64,000 nucleotides of DNA from Candidatus Nitrotoga sp. CP45 (GTDB lineage: Bacteria; Pseudomonadota; Gammaproteobacteria; Burkholderiales; Gallionellaceae). The notes under the pieces were generated by a model. That model ran no database searches. It saw only the letters and a program-made list of their open reading frames with translations, and was not told the origin of the DNA. The DNA lies in the NCBI GenBank assembly GCA_945874105.1, contig CAMCFJ010000008.1, positions 18,487-82,486 of the forward strand, read 5' to 3'. Position 1 is the first letter of the stretch. Every line of letters begins with the position of its first letter. Shown here in pieces: positions 24,414 to 35,640 of the stretch. The position numbers were made by a program, and so were the translations under genes.

Positions 24414-24547
24414 GTTGTAGTCCTTTGTTGAATTGACAGAGTTTAGACCCCTCTTGCTGATAACGGCAAATTCATCGTGAAATTTGGCTTTCCGAGCAAG
24501 AGTTTCTCTCTTCAAATAATTGAATAGATTAGAAAACAGGCTCTCAA

Positions 24548-24592
24548 AGGAGTGCAGGTGAGAGCCTGATTTCTATGCTGCCCAATTTCTCC
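24548..24592 (+). repeat. dispersed ~45-bp repeat, copy B
   Basis: GGAGTGCAGGTGAGAGCCTG followed by CTATGCTGCCCAATTTCTCC. Same orientation as copies A (2483-2526) and C (26015-26056). It lies in the 367-bp gap between the diguanylate cyclase start and the C11 peptidase. An inverted partial copy (AACAGGCTCTC) precedes it at about 24535-24545. A small GGGGC/GCCCC hairpin is at 24745-24756. Confidence 0.6.
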
Positions 24593-24780
24593 CCATTTTT
24601 CTTACAAGCGAGAACTTATATCCTATGTTGGATGCCGCACAGAGTTTGCGATCAGGTAGGTGTACGCTGGTACTCGATTGACGTTTGATGCGGCGCGAAT
24701 GACGAACTACTTACCGGCTGGGCGCGGAAATTAAATAATTATTAGGGGCAAGCCCCCAATTGCACGAAAGGAGAAATGAA

Positions 24781-26001
24781 ATGGCCACTACAACAAAAAA
24801 ACCATGGACGGTCATGGTGTACATGGCAGGGGACAACAGCCTGGATCCCGAAGGGGTGCAGGATCTGAAGGAAATGAAAAAGGTGGGTTCGACCGACAAG
24901 CTCAACATCGTTGCCCAGTTTGACCGCGCCGAGGGCCATGTCGCCAGGCGCTATTATCTGCGGAAAGGCGGCATCGTCACGGGAGACGCCGTCGCTTCCC
25001 TTGGCGCCATCAACACCGGTGACCCGAAGTGCCTCATTGATTTCATTCAATGGGGTATCAAAAAATATCCAGCCGACAACTATATGCTGGTTCTCTGGAA
25101 CCACGGCCAGGGGTGGGATGACACGGACATTTACGCAAACGAACGTCATCGCGGCCTGCGCAGACTGGCCACCGGCCCTATCCGCCATGCGTTGTTTCGT
25201 CCGCCCGTGCGCAATATGCTCGAGAAGGCCGACAGCGACACCATAGCGCGCGCCATCCTGCTCGACGACAATGCCAAGGACTTTCTGGACAATCTGGAGA
25301 TGAAGAAAGTGATGGCCGACACGGCCAAACTGTTGAAACGCAAACTCGACATTCTCGGCATGGACGCCTGCCTGATGAGCATGGCCGAGGTGGGTTACCA
25401 GATTCGCGACAGTGCTTCGTACATGTTGGCTTCGGAGCAAACCGAGCCGGGTGAAGGCTGGCCGTATCAAACCATCCTCGGAGCCTTGGCCAAGAACCCG
25501 GCAATGACGCCGCGTGATCTCAGCGCGCTCATTGTCTACAAGTATCTCGCTTCGTACACCAAAGACGACGGCGTTACCTACTCGGCCTGCGACTTATCCA
25601 AGGTGGTTGGACTTGCCACTGCGGTGGCCGCGCTGGCTGCTGCCCTGAAAGTGAGCTTGAAAGATAGCGCAGCGCGGCAGCGTATTCTGACGGTTCGCAA
25701 CAAGGTGCAAAGCTACTACGTTCCGGACAATATCGATTTGGTCGACTTTTGTTCGCTGTTGGCCGGGGCGGGTGCAGATTCTGCCACCACGGTTGCTTGC
25801 CAGAATGTCATCAAGGCCGTGAAATCTGCCTTTGTGATGGCGCAAGGCTACAAAGGCGCGGACATGAAAAATTCCAACGGCGTGGCGATTTATTTTCCGC
25901 TGCAGTCAGTATCCCCCCTGTATGCCGGCCTGGACTTCAGCAAGAAGACCGGCTGGGACACGTTCCTGCAAGCCTATCTCAGCGCCATCCGCAGCAGATG
26001 A
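24781..26001 (+). CDS. C11 (clostripain-like) cysteine peptidase
   Basis: 406 residues from the ATG at 24781, preceded by AAAGGAG. It starts MATTTKKPWTVMVYMAGDNS, the C11 family opening, with no signal peptide. The probable catalytic dyad is His108 (LVLWNHGQGW) and Cys197 (LGMDACLMSMAEV). C-terminal family stretch GVAIYFPLQSVSP. A basic segment between the dyad residues (about 122-144, Arg-rich) could be an activation cleavage site, as C11 enzymes cut after Arg or Lys. The gene is visibly GC-richer than its neighbours and lies between repeat copies B and C, which suggests transfer. Known relatives are secreted proteases; some bacterial caspase-like relatives activate gasdermins, but no gasdermin is seen here. 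Confidence 0.88.
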   Translation: MATTTKKPWTVMVYMAGDNSLDPEGVQDLKEMKKVGSTDKLNIVAQFDRAEGHVARRYYLRKGGIVTGDAVASLGAINTGDPKCLIDFIQWGIKKYPADNYMLVLWNHGQGWDDTDIYANERHRGLRRLATGPIRHALFRPPVRNMLEKADSDTIARAILLDDNAKDFLDNLEMKKVMADTAKLLKRKLDILGMDACLMSMAEVGYQIRDSASYMLASEQTEPGEGWPYQTILGALAKNPAMTPRDLSALIVYKYLASYTKDDGVTYSACDLSKVVGLATAVAALAAALKVSLKDSAARQRILTVRNKVQSYYVPDNIDLVDFCSLLAGAGADSATTVACQNVIKAVKSAFVMAQGYKGADMKNSNGVAIYFPLQSVSPLYAGLDFSKKTGWDTFLQAYLSAIRSR

Positions 26002-26014
26002 AAGTGGAATTATT

Positions 26015-26056
26015 GGAATCCGGGAGAACCTGTTCTCTAAGCTGCCTAATTTACCT
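26015..26056 (+). repeat. dispersed ~45-bp repeat, copy C
   Basis: GGGAGAACCTGTTCTCTAAG then CTGCCTAATTTACCT. It contains the palindrome GAGAACCTGTTCTC. It begins 14 bp after the C11 peptidase stop, so copies B and C bracket that gene as direct repeats. The rest of the 306-bp gap to cysK shows no gene. Confidence 0.6.
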
Positions 26057-26308
26057 GAATTGACCTCATCCAGCCGCGCGCGAAGATAACGACGGCTCAA
26101 GAACTTTCTATTACTAACCGTGCCACGTCAAGTCGCAGGCGACATCATTTACGCTCAACGATTGCTTAATCGAGTGCCATGCCCATCAGACCCGAAAATG
26201 CTTGGACTGGAAAACCTCTCATAAGGTATTATTTGGTCAACGCAGTACACGGGCTGATCCGGCACTGTACGCTGCAATGTGAACGTGAATAGAAGAGAGG
26301 AAGCATAG

Positions 26309-27244
26309 ATGAAGATTGCAAAAAATGTTTTGGAACTGATAGGCAATACACCATTGGTGCAATTAAACCGCGTGTGCGAAGGCATAGATGCCACTATCCT
26401 GGCCAAGTTGGAATTCTTCAGTCCCGCGCTCAGCGTTAAGGATCGTATCGCCGCATCAATGATTGAAGCTGCTGAAAAAGAAGGCAAAATAAAACCAGAC
26501 ACAATTATCCTGGAGCCAACGTCTGGCAATACCGGCATTGGCCTTGCTATGGTTTGTGCAGCTCGCGGCTATAAGTGCACTTTCATTATGCCGGACAGCA
26601 TGAGCCGCGAGCGCCGGCTGTTGATGAAGGCTTATGGCGCAGAACTTATTCTAACTCCAAGCTCGGAAGGTATGCCCGGGGCAATGAAGCTGGCGAAGGA
26701 AATGGCTTTAGCCGATCCGCGCTACCTCGTATTACAGCAATTCTCTAATCGCGCTAATCCTGCTATTCACCGTACCACCACCGCCGAAGAAATCATGCGC
26801 GACACCGACGGCTTGATAGATATTTTTGTCGCGGGTGTGGGAACTGGGGGCACTATCACTGGTGTAGGTGAAGCATTGAGAGAAATCTACTCGGGCGTGC
26901 AGATAATTGCCGTGGAACCCGATGCCTCACCGGTACTTTCCGGTGGCGAGCGTGGCCCGCACGCTATTCAAGGTATAGGGCCAGGTTTTGTGCCTGAAAT
27001 CCTCAACAAAAATATATTCCACGAAGCAGTACGTGTGAAAGATGAAGATGCATTCAATATGGCGCGACGCCTGGCAAGGGAGGAAGGCCTGCTGGTCGGC
27101 ATTTCCTCCGGTGCGGCAGTTTGGGCCGCCCTTGAAATTGCCAAGCGTCCGTTAAATGCTGGCAAGATGATCGTGGTGATGATCCCGTCATTTGGTGAGC
27201 GGTATTTGACTACTAAATTGTTTGCTGATCTGGATGTGGATTAA
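26309..27244 (+). CDS. cysK: cysteine synthase A
   Basis: 311 residues, PLP-dependent O-acetylserine sulfhydrylase. Visible are [12 protein letters not shown], the Schiff-base lysine in [14 protein letters not shown] (about 46), the substrate loop [13 protein letters not shown], the phosphate loop [13 protein letters not shown] and [15 protein letters not shown]. The latter and the overall length favour CysK over CysM. The usual NP before SVKDR is SPAL here. A strong GAGGAAG ribosome site precedes the ATG. No neighbouring cys genes. Confidence 0.93.
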   Translation: MKIAKNVLELIGNTPLVQLNRVCEGIDATILAKLEFFSPALSVKDRIAASMIEAAEKEGKIKPDTIILEPTSGNTGIGLAMVCAARGYKCTFIMPDSMSRERRLLMKAYGAELILTPSSEGMPGAMKLAKEMALADPRYLVLQQFSNRANPAIHRTTTAEEIMRDTDGLIDIFVAGVGTGGTITGVGEALREIYSGVQIIAVEPDASPVLSGGERGPHAIQGIGPGFVPEILNKNIFHEAVRVKDEDAFNMARRLAREEGLLVGISSGAAVWAALEIAKRPLNAGKMIVVMIPSFGERYLTTKLFADLDVD

Positions 27245-27340
27245 CCAGCTGTTGTGCAGAATACAGCACACTGAAAAGCAGGTTGTCAATAATAAACCCA
27301 GATAGTTCATTAGATTCGATACAAGGTGATTTGCTGGCCT

Positions 27341-27411
27341 CCGTTCGCCCTGAGCCAGTCGAAGGGCACAGCGTTCCGGTGCATGTAGTTCGACAAGCTC
27401 ACCACGAACGG
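27341..27411. repeat. inverted REP pair
   Basis: CCGTTCGCCCTGAGCCAGTC and, in opposite orientation, GACAAGCTCACCACGAACGG form a 71-bp palindromic REP unit with CCGTTCG/CGAACGG ends. It lies between cysK and the rplU promoter. Related to the REP-like palindrome at 10742-10782. Confidence 0.75.
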
Positions 27412-27455
27412 CTTAATGGATTATTTTGGATAAACGCTATTTGTTAAAAACCATT

Positions 27456-27483
27456 TTGACGGCTGGTGCCGTTTGTGTATAAT
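27456..27483 (+). promoter_or_regulatory. sigma-70 promoter of rplU-rpmA
   Basis: TTGACG at 27456-27461 and a perfect TATAAT at 27478-27483, 16-bp spacer. The predicted start is about 30 bases before the rplU ATG (27521). Confidence 0.85.
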
Positions 27484-27520
27484 GCGCGACTCTGTAAAAC
27501 CGCATTCAAGCGAGGTTGTT

Positions 27521-27832
27521 ATGTACGCAGTAATCAAGACCGGTGGTAAGCAATATCGTGTTGTCGCAGGCGAAACCCTGAAAATTGAAACCGTTGCTGG
27601 TGAAGTCGGCAGCGCTATCGTGCTGGACAAGGTGCTCATGGTCGGCAGTGGCGATAAAGTATCTGTTGGCCAACCGCTATTGGCTGGCGCTACTGTCACG
27701 GCAACCATAATTTCAAATGGTCGTGGCGAGAAGATCAGAATCTTCAAGATGCGTCGACGTAAGCACTATCAAAAACATCAAGGTCATCGTCAAAACTTCA
27801 CTGAGATCCGCATCGACGGCATTTCGGCGTAA
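27521..27832 (+). CDS. rplU: 50S ribosomal protein L21
   Basis: 103 residues, start [20 protein letters not shown], the L21 family start; the frame is open further upstream but overlaps the promoter. The basic C-terminal signature [20 protein letters not shown] binds 23S rRNA. First gene of the conserved rplU-rpmA-obgE cluster, with its own strong promoter. Confidence 0.98.
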   Translation: MYAVIKTGGKQYRVVAGETLKIETVAGEVGSAIVLDKVLMVGSGDKVSVGQPLLAGATVTATIISNGRGEKIRIFKMRRRKHYQKHQGHRQNFTEIRIDGISA

Positions 27833-27850
27833 CATTGAAGGAGAAGAAAC

Positions 27851-28108
27851 ATGGCATCAAAAAAAGGTGGCGGCAGTACCAGTAACGGTCGCGATTCACA
27901 CTCAAAACGCCTCGGCGTGAAATCTTATGGCGGCGAATTAATCAGCGCTGGCAGCATTATCGTACGTCAGCGTGGTACGCGATTCCACGCGGGCGACAAC
28001 GTTGGCATGGGCAAGGATCACACCTTGTTTGCGAAGATTACTGGCAAGGTAGTGTTCGCCGTCAAAGGTGCACAAAGACGCAAGACTATCTTCGTGGTTC
28101 CAGCTTAA
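27851..28108 (+). CDS. rpmA: 50S ribosomal protein L27
   Basis: 85 residues, start [20 protein letters not shown], with signatures [22 protein letters not shown] and [16 protein letters not shown] loop ([14 protein letters not shown]). The N-terminal tail reaches the peptidyl-transferase centre. It follows rplU by 18 bp and is followed by a terminator at 28131-28158. Confidence 0.98.
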   Translation: MASKKGGGSTSNGRDSHSKRLGVKSYGGELISAGSIIVRQRGTRFHAGDNVGMGKDHTLFAKITGKVVFAVKGAQRRKTIFVVPA

Positions 28109-28130
28109 GTACTCCTAGCCAAGTACAATA

Positions 28131-29241
<1,111 letters not shown>

Positions 29242-29247
29242 TGCATC

Positions 29248-30366
29248 ATGAAAACCATTCTGGCCCAGTGCAAACGCATCGTCGTCAAAGTTGGAAGCAG
29301 CCTGGTCACCAACCAGGGTGAAGGGCTAGACATCCCCGCAATCCGAAACTGGGCGCAGCAAATTGCTACGCTACGTGAAGGTGGGCACAAAGTCGTATTA
29401 GTCTCCTCTGGCGCGATTGCCGAAGGCATGCAGCGACTAGGCTGGAAAAAACGTCCCAGTGCCGTGCATGAATTGCAGGCAGCTGCTGCAGTCGGTCAGA
29501 TGGGCCTGATACAGGTGTATGAAAGCTGCTTTAGCGCGCACGGCCTGCATACAGCGCAAATATTGCTTACCCATGCCGACCTCGCCGATCGTGAACGCTA
29601 TCTCAACGCCCGCTCTACACTTTGCACTCTGCTGACCCTTGGCGTTATTCCTGTCATCAATGAGAATGACACTGTGGTTACCGATGAAATCAAGTTTGGC
29701 GACAACGACACTTTAGGTGCATTGGTTGCCAACCTGATTGAAGCTGATGCGCTCATTATCCTCACTGACCAGATCGGCCTTTACACTGCCGATCCGCGCA
29801 AAGATCCGAATGCTACGTTAGTTAGTTTGGCACAAGCTGGCGATGAAAAGCTTGAAGCCATGGCGGGTGGTGCTGGAAGCCACATCGGGAGCGGTGGTAT
29901 GCTCACCAAGGTACTCGCCGCAAAACGTGCTGCACGGAGCGGTGCGCACACTGTGATCGCGTCTGGCCATGAAATTGACGTGTTGCCACGCCTGATGCGT
30001 GGCGACAGCATCGGCACTCTGTTGGAAGCACAGACTTTACCTTTGAATGCTCGCAAACAATGGTTGGCGGATCATCTGCAAATCAGCGGCAAAGTGACGC
30101 TGGATACTGGCGCAGTCCATGCGCTGCGTAACGAAGGCAAAAGCTTGCTACCGGTTGGCATCACCAATGTGAGCGGGGAATTCGAGCGCGGCACAGTGGT
30201 CGCCATTTTGGATACGAATGGGCAAGATATCGCGCGTGGTCTGATCAACTACAATGCTACAGAAACGCGTCGCATCGCCGGTCATCCTAGTAACGAAATT
30301 GAATCCATCTTGGGTTATGTTGATGAGCCAGAGCTGATACATCGAGACAATTTGATTTTACTGTGA
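29248..30366 (+). CDS. proB: glutamate 5-kinase
   Basis: 372 residues. It phosphorylates glutamate in the first step of proline synthesis. An amino-acid kinase domain (1-255) shows [51 protein letters not shown] and [13 protein letters not shown]; a C-terminal PUA domain (about 275-365) follows. The start is 6 bp after obgE, a conserved pairing. proA is not in the window. It converges with the oxidase gene, leaving 74 bp with no clear terminator. Confidence 0.97.
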   Translation: MKTILAQCKRIVVKVGSSLVTNQGEGLDIPAIRNWAQQIATLREGGHKVVLVSSGAIAEGMQRLGWKKRPSAVHELQAAAAVGQMGLIQVYESCFSAHGLHTAQILLTHADLADRERYLNARSTLCTLLTLGVIPVINENDTVVTDEIKFGDNDTLGALVANLIEADALIILTDQIGLYTADPRKDPNATLVSLAQAGDEKLEAMAGGAGSHIGSGGMLTKVLAAKRAARSGAHTVIASGHEIDVLPRLMRGDSIGTLLEAQTLPLNARKQWLADHLQISGKVTLDTGAVHALRNEGKSLLPVGITNVSGEFERGTVVAILDTNGQDIARGLINYNATETRRIAGHPSNEIESILGYVDEPELIHRDNLILL

Positions 30367-30440
30367 GTAACAAGCTAAATTTTTGATTCTTCATGCGCAT
30401 ATAACAGCGATTATTTGCAGTAAATCTCACAAAGTATTCG

Positions 30441-31838
30441 CTATATTACCTTCCCAGGATTCATTAAGTTATTCGGGTCAAATGTGTGCTTGATGCTACG
30501 CATCAATTCCAATTCCAGCGCACTTTTGTAATGATTTATCTCGTTACGTTTGAGTTGCCCCAACCCATGCTCAGCGCTGATACTGCCGTTTAGTCCATGA
30601 ACAATATCGTACACGATACTGTTGATCTGTTGGCTTTGCGCGATGAAGGCCAGGTTTTGGGCTGAATCCAGCATTGAGACGTTGTAGTGAATGTTGCCAT
30701 CGCCGATATGGCCGAAGGCAACGATGCGCAGACCATTGAACGCGGCATGCAGGGCGGCATTTGCCTGGGTGATGAATTCTGCCACGTGGCTGATCGGCAC
30801 GGCGACGTCATGTTTGATACTGATGCCCTCGCGTTTCTGCGCTTCGCTAATATTTTTGCGCAAATTCCACCAGCTTACGGCGTTACTTTTCGAATCTACA
30901 GCGAACTCGAAGATGCCAGCACCGAACGCCTGCAGCGCATTGAGCAAAGGCGCATCCAGGGGCGCTTGCAGCACATCCGACAGTTCGATCAGTACGATCC
31001 ATTCATAACGCGAAACAAATGGCTCAACCGTATCGGGGATATGCTCTAAAACGAGATCCAGGCAGGATCTCGAAATGATCTCGAAGGCACTTATTTTATC
31101 TCCGCAATTAGCACGCAAATGTGCGAGCAACTTTACCGCCACCGCCGGATCGCGCACTGCCACACACGCGGTCACAACTGATTGCGGGCGCGGAAACAGC
31201 TTCAGCACGGCGGCAGTAATAATGCCCAGCGTGCCCTCTGCGCCGATGAATAAATGTTTCAAATCATAGCCGGTGTTGTCCTTGCGCAAACTGCGTAATC
31301 CATTCCAGATGCGGCCATCGGGCAAGACCACTTCCAGTCCGAGCACGAGGTCGCGCATGTTGCCATAGCGTAGCACGCCGATGCCGCCGGCATTGGTGGA
31401 AATGTTGCCGCCGATTTCGCATTGCGCCGCTATGGCGGAGAGGCCGAGCGGGAACAAGCGATTAGCCTGCTCTGCCGCCTCTCGTGCCGCGGCCAGGGTG
31501 CAGCCTGCCTCCACGGTTAATGTATAGTTGGTAGCATCCAGCGCATGAATTTTGTTCATGCGCGACAGGTTAAGCACGATCTGTTGGCCTTGCGGCAACG
31601 GTACTGACCCCCCGCTTAAACTGGTGTTGCCGCCCTGAGGGACAATGGCGATGCGGTGCTCGGCACACAGTGCGACCACTGCAGCAACTTGTTGCGTATT
31701 GCCAGGCAGCACCACAGCCAACGCCTTGCCGCTGTATCGCCCGCGCCAGTCGGTACAATAGGGTGTTGCGGTTTCACCGCTCAGCACGTGGTCGGTACCG
31801 ACTATGTTACGTAGTAAATTTATCAATTCTGGAAGCAT
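30441..31838 (-). CDS. FAD-linked 2-hydroxyacid dehydrogenase (GlcD/D2HGDH type)
   Basis: 465 residues. The N-terminal PCMH-type FAD domain shows VVPQGGNTSLSGGSVP, VEAGCTLAAA and CEIGGNISTNAGGIGVLRYG. The C-terminal FAD-oxidase domain ends with FGHIGDGNIHYNV, SAEHGLGQLKR and DPNNLMNPGKVI. These mark the GlcD / D-2-hydroxyglutarate / D-lactate dehydrogenase group. The substrate cannot be fixed; the absence of glcE and glcF nearby argues against glycolate oxidase. The gene is 49 bp downstream of priA on the same strand. Confidence 0.9.
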   Translation of the reverse strand: MLPELINLLRNIVGTDHVLSGETATPYCTDWRGRYSGKALAVVLPGNTQQVAAVVALCAEHRIAIVPQGGNTSLSGGSVPLPQGQQIVLNLSRMNKIHALDATNYTLTVEAGCTLAAAREAAEQANRLFPLGLSAIAAQCEIGGNISTNAGGIGVLRYGNMRDLVLGLEVVLPDGRIWNGLRSLRKDNTGYDLKHLFIGAEGTLGIITAAVLKLFPRPQSVVTACVAVRDPAVAVKLLAHLRANCGDKISAFEIISRSCLDLVLEHIPDTVEPFVSRYEWIVLIELSDVLQAPLDAPLLNALQAFGAGIFEFAVDSKSNAVSWWNLRKNISEAQKREGISIKHDVAVPISHVAEFITQANAALHAAFNGLRIVAFGHIGDGNIHYNVSMLDSAQNLAFIAQSQQINSIVYDIVHGLNGSISAEHGLGQLKRNEINHYKSALELELMRSIKHTFDPNNLMNPGKVI

Positions 31839-31886
31839 ATAAAATATTTCCTTGAAATTCCTTATTTAACAATTGAGCCAGATGAT

Positions 31887-34064
31887 CTAGAAATCAATCG
31901 GGTCAATGTCCAGCGACCAGCGCACTTTTTGTGAGGGTAGCGCATCCAGCAAGGGTCGCCACTCGCGCAGGAATTGCTGCAAGGGTTTTCGCGCTTCGCT
32001 TTGCACCAGCAAGTGCGCTAAAAAATGGTTAGCGCGACGCGGCATGGCAGCAGGAATCACACCGTAAATCTCAACTGGCATGGCGAGTTCAACTGCAGCT
32101 TCGCGCGCTCGTTGCAGGAAAGTATACATGTGGGCCTCATGCTTGGCTTCAGCACGCAGCAACACCTGATACATGAATGGCGGGAAACCGGCGGATTGGC
32201 GTTCCGCCAGCAGGATTTTTGCCCACGTATCGTAATCATGTTCCCGCAACGCGCGGAACAATGGGTGATCAGGAAATGCGGTCTGGATTAGTACCTCGCC
32301 CAGCTTGTCGGCACGGCCAGCGCGCCCTGCTACCTGGACGAGTTGGGCAAACAACTTTTCCGATGCTCGAAAATCACTACTGTATAACGCGCTGTCCGGG
32401 TTCAGCACACCCACCAGCGTCAGGTTAGGGAAGTCATGTCCCTTTGCCAGCATTTGCGTGCCGACCAGAATGTCTACCGCGTCATCCTGAATCTGCTGAC
32501 GCATGGCTTGCCATGCTCCTTTATTGCGCGTGCTGTCACGATCCACGCGCAGGATGCGCGCCTTGGGGAAATGTTCCTGCAAGGCACTCTCCACCCGTTG
32601 CGTGCCGATGCCAACTGGTTGCAGGTCGGTGTTGCCGCACGACGGACAGGCATGCGGCACACGCTCCTGATGGCCGCAATGGTGGCAGCGCAGGCGGCGA
32701 TCTTTAAGATGCAGCACCAACTTGCCCGCGCAATTTGAACAGCCGGACAGCCAGCCGCAAGCGCCACACATCAACACGGGTGCATAACCGCGCCGATTAA
32801 TGAATATCAGGCTCTGTTCGCCGCGCTGTAGCCGCTCGGCCAGGGCCTTGAGAAGCGGCTCGCTGAGACCATGCTGCATAATTATATTGCTGGTGTTAAT
32901 GCAGCTTACCGTCGGCAACCGCGCCCGCGCCGCCGCGCGCTGGGTCAGGCGCAACATTTGGTAGCGTCCGCTCTGAGCGTTGTAATAGCTTTCCAGTGAA
33001 GGGGTCGCGGATCCTAATACAATCGGTACGCCACGCTGGCTGGCACGAAAGATTGCCACATCCCGCGCCGAGTAACGTAAGCCATCCTGTTGCTTGAACG
33101 AAGCGTCATGTTCCTCATCCACAATCAACAGCGCCAGTTGTGGCAGCGGCGTGAACACTGCCAGACGCGTACCCAGTATGATCCGCGCCCGGCCTGACTG
33201 CGCACGCAGCCAGTTCTGCATGCGTTCACCATCACTTAAGCCACTGTGCAGGCTGACCAGCTCAACATCCGGCAAGCGGCTGCGAAAATAATTTTCCAGC
33301 TGAGGCGTAAGATTGATTTCCGGCACCAGCAGTAACACTTGCCCTCCCTGCTGCAATATCCGGTTCATCAGATGCACATAAATCTCGGTTTTACCGCTGC
33401 CGGTGATGCCGTGCAGCAGGAAGCAGCCAAAGCATGATGCTTTAGTAATTGCGTCCACTGCTTGCTGCTGCTCCAAGGTTAACGTATGAGTATTGTTGAA
33501 TGTAAATACGCTGGGAGCCGCAGGCACGGCACACGTCTCCACCCATCCCGCATGTGACAATGCTTTAAGGGCAGAGGCTGCGCTTGGTGATAGCGCGCAC
33601 ATTTGCGCGGCACTTAATGAATCCAGCTTCAAGGCTGCGAGTATGCGGTGCTGAACCACCTTGCGCTTCGATAGCAAGCTCAAGTCGAGCGCACGACCGC
33701 TAACGCTTAGGCTGTATTGCATCGTTTCCTTGAGCGTGACAAGCCGGCTGGCACGCAAACGTACCGGCAAGGCGGACAGCACAGTAACGCCAAGGGGATA
33801 GTGGTAATAGTCGCTGCAGAAGCGCAGCAAAACAAGCAGCTCATCGGATAGGGGTGGAACATCACCCAGCACCTGCAAAACGGGTTTGATACGTTCCGCA
33901 GAAAGGACAGAATCCATTCCATATTCCATCACGATGCCGGCCATTTTTTTGCGTCCAAATGAAACCAGTACGCGGGTTCCCGGGACGATCTTGATACTAC
34001 TGTCTAACGAGTAGTCAAATAGTGTTGACAACGGCACATCCAGCGCGACGCGAACAATGGCCAT
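31887..34064 (-). CDS. priA: primosomal protein N' (replication restart helicase)
   Basis: 725 residues. PriA rebuilds the replisome at stalled forks. An N-terminal 3'-DNA-binding domain (1-100) precedes the superfamily 2 helicase with Walker A HGITGSGKTEIYVHL and DEEHDASFKQQDG. The zinc cluster is CGACGWLSGCSNC..CHHCG..CPSCG, eight cysteines as expected. Motif V/VI regions are DILVGTQMLAKGHDFP and QVAGRAGRADKLGEV. The start is next to a spacer with DnaA-box-like sites (34134-34170). Confidence 0.97.
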   Translation of the reverse strand: MAIVRVALDVPLSTLFDYSLDSSIKIVPGTRVLVSFGRKKMAGIVMEYGMDSVLSAERIKPVLQVLGDVPPLSDELLVLLRFCSDYYHYPLGVTVLSALPVRLRASRLVTLKETMQYSLSVSGRALDLSLLSKRKVVQHRILAALKLDSLSAAQMCALSPSAASALKALSHAGWVETCAVPAAPSVFTFNNTHTLTLEQQQAVDAITKASCFGCFLLHGITGSGKTEIYVHLMNRILQQGGQVLLLVPEINLTPQLENYFRSRLPDVELVSLHSGLSDGERMQNWLRAQSGRARIILGTRLAVFTPLPQLALLIVDEEHDASFKQQDGLRYSARDVAIFRASQRGVPIVLGSATPSLESYYNAQSGRYQMLRLTQRAAARARLPTVSCINTSNIIMQHGLSEPLLKALAERLQRGEQSLIFINRRGYAPVLMCGACGWLSGCSNCAGKLVLHLKDRRLRCHHCGHQERVPHACPSCGNTDLQPVGIGTQRVESALQEHFPKARILRVDRDSTRNKGAWQAMRQQIQDDAVDILVGTQMLAKGHDFPNLTLVGVLNPDSALYSSDFRASEKLFAQLVQVAGRAGRADKLGEVLIQTAFPDHPLFRALREHDYDTWAKILLAERQSAGFPPFMYQVLLRAEAKHEAHMYTFLQRAREAAVELAMPVEIYGVIPAAMPRRANHFLAHLLVQSEARKPLQQFLREWRPLLDALPSQKVRWSLDIDPIDF

Positions 34065-34133
34065 TTAATAAAGTTTGCTCCATCAATTTCTATAATACTG
34101 AGCTAAGTTTACTGACTTAATTGAGTATTTTTT

Positions 34134-34170
34134 ATTGTCCACATAAGCTGTGGATAACTATGTGGACAAT
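34134..34170. promoter_or_regulatory. 12-bp inverted repeat with DnaA-box-like 9-mers
   Basis: ATTGTCCACATA (34134-34145) and TATGTGGACAAT (34159-34170) are perfect inverted repeats. Each arm holds a one-mismatch DnaA box (TTGTCCACA). The 13-bp spacer carries an exact box, TGTGGATAA at 34149-34157. A further near match, TGTGTATAA, is at 34325-34333. All are in the AT-rich 292-bp spacer between priA and hemE. Confidence 0.65.
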
Positions 34171-34356
34171 TCCAATATAAGCAAGCTAACTACTAATGAT
34201 ATATACGGTTTTGTCCAGTCGCTCATTTCATGGGCATAATTTATTATTAATAAAAACAATAACTTAAGTTTAGAACGCTAATATTATAATAAAAATTATT
34301 CTCATGATGGATAACTATTTGATTTGTGTATAACCAATCATGATGTTAAAAAATTA

Positions 34357-35421
34357 TTAGTGATATTTGCGGCTTAATTCATGGACTGCCTGCACCAATG
34401 CCGCAGCATTATCAGGGTTGGTGAATTGAGAAATGCCGTGTCCCAGATTAAATATATGACCGCTGCCATAGCCATAACTAGCCAGTACGCGTTCCGTCTC
34501 GGCACGGATAACTTCTGGCGTGGAAAACAGCACGGCTGGATCCAGGTTGCCTTGCAGCGCGACCTTATGGCCCACTTTTTGTCGCGCTATGCCAATATCC
34601 ATGGTCCAGTCCAAACCTACCGCATCGCAGCCAATATCGGCGATGCTATCCAGCCATAAACCCCCACCCTTGGTAAATACAATCACTGGAATCTTCACGC
34701 CGTCATATTCGCGCTTCAGCCCTTGCACGATTTTCTGCAAGTAAGGCAGTGAAAATTCGTAGTAAGCAGCATGTGAAAGCACGCCACCCCAGGAATCAAA
34801 AATCATCACGGTCTGCGCACCCGCTTCAATCTGGGCATTGAGATACTGCGTTACCGCTTGCGCAGTGACTTCCAGAATGTGGTGCATCAGCTTGGGCTCT
34901 TTGTACATCAACGTTTTTACGCGTGCATAATCGTCGCTGCCGCCGCCTTCCACCATGTAACAAGATAACGTCCACGGGCTGCCAGAAAAACCGATTAACG
35001 GCACGCTACCATTCAGTGCCTTGCGAATTTGCGACACGGCATCGGTGACGTAACGCAGATCTTTATCGATGTCTGGCACCCGCAACGCTTTGATGGCAGC
35101 CTCGTCGCGCAAGGGCCGCTCAAACTTGGGCCCCTCTCCTTCGGAAAAGTACAATCCAAGACCCATCGCATCCGGTATGGTGAGAATGTCCGAAAACAGA
35201 ATCGCAGCATCCAGAGGGAATCGCTCCAGAGGTTGCAATGTAACTTCCGTAGCCATGTCCGGGCTTTTGCATAATTCCAGAAAACTGCCGGCGCGCTTGC
35301 GCGTAGCACAGTATTCCGGCAGATATCGTCCAGCCTGGCGCATCATCCACACGGGGGTATAGTCAGTCGGTTGACGCAGCAAGGCACGCAGGAAGGTATC
35401 GTTTTTTAACTTGAAATTCAT
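34357..35421 (-). CDS. hemE: uroporphyrinogen decarboxylase
   Basis: 354 residues. It decarboxylates uroporphyrinogen III to coproporphyrinogen III. The N-terminal [15 protein letters not shown] holds the substrate-binding arginines; [17 protein letters not shown] and [16 protein letters not shown] are further signatures. The length is normal. Monocistronic on the minus strand, with the DnaA-box spacer downstream and 219 bp upstream to gltD holding two short hairpins. Confidence 0.97.
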   Translation of the reverse strand: MNFKLKNDTFLRALLRQPTDYTPVWMMRQAGRYLPEYCATRKRAGSFLELCKSPDMATEVTLQPLERFPLDAAILFSDILTIPDAMGLGLYFSEGEGPKFERPLRDEAAIKALRVPDIDKDLRYVTDAVSQIRKALNGSVPLIGFSGSPWTLSCYMVEGGGSDDYARVKTLMYKEPKLMHHILEVTAQAVTQYLNAQIEAGAQTVMIFDSWGGVLSHAAYYEFSLPYLQKIVQGLKREYDGVKIPVIVFTKGGGLWLDSIADIGCDAVGLDWTMDIGIARQKVGHKVALQGNLDPAVLFSTPEVIRAETERVLASYGYGSGHIFNLGHGISQFTNPDNAAALVQAVHELSRKYH

Positions 35422-35640
35422 GTTGTTCTCTTTTAATTTATGTTGACTAAATTGGTGACGCAGATAAACGCAAAAAATGGGAAGATAATATCGTCTTCAA
35501 GCATCAATATCTTGAAGTGTAGGGATGCCTGCGTTATTTTGTTGCTGCATCATCTGCCCCGGAGTGGCGGCTATTAAGTGAGATCAGCGCAGCTTGCTGA
35601 TGGCTACCCGTCATTCAGCGCCTGCTATGGACTGCTTAAT

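Noticed and set aside
24781..26001. Gasdermin-type defence operon around the C11 peptidase
   Set aside because: No small gasdermin-like or other effector gene is adjacent; neighbours are a diguanylate cyclase and cysK.
34065..34356. Calling the priA-hemE spacer the chromosomal origin
   Set aside because: Few DnaA boxes, no dnaA or dnaN nearby, and skew cannot be judged from this window; kept as a finding, not as an origin feature.
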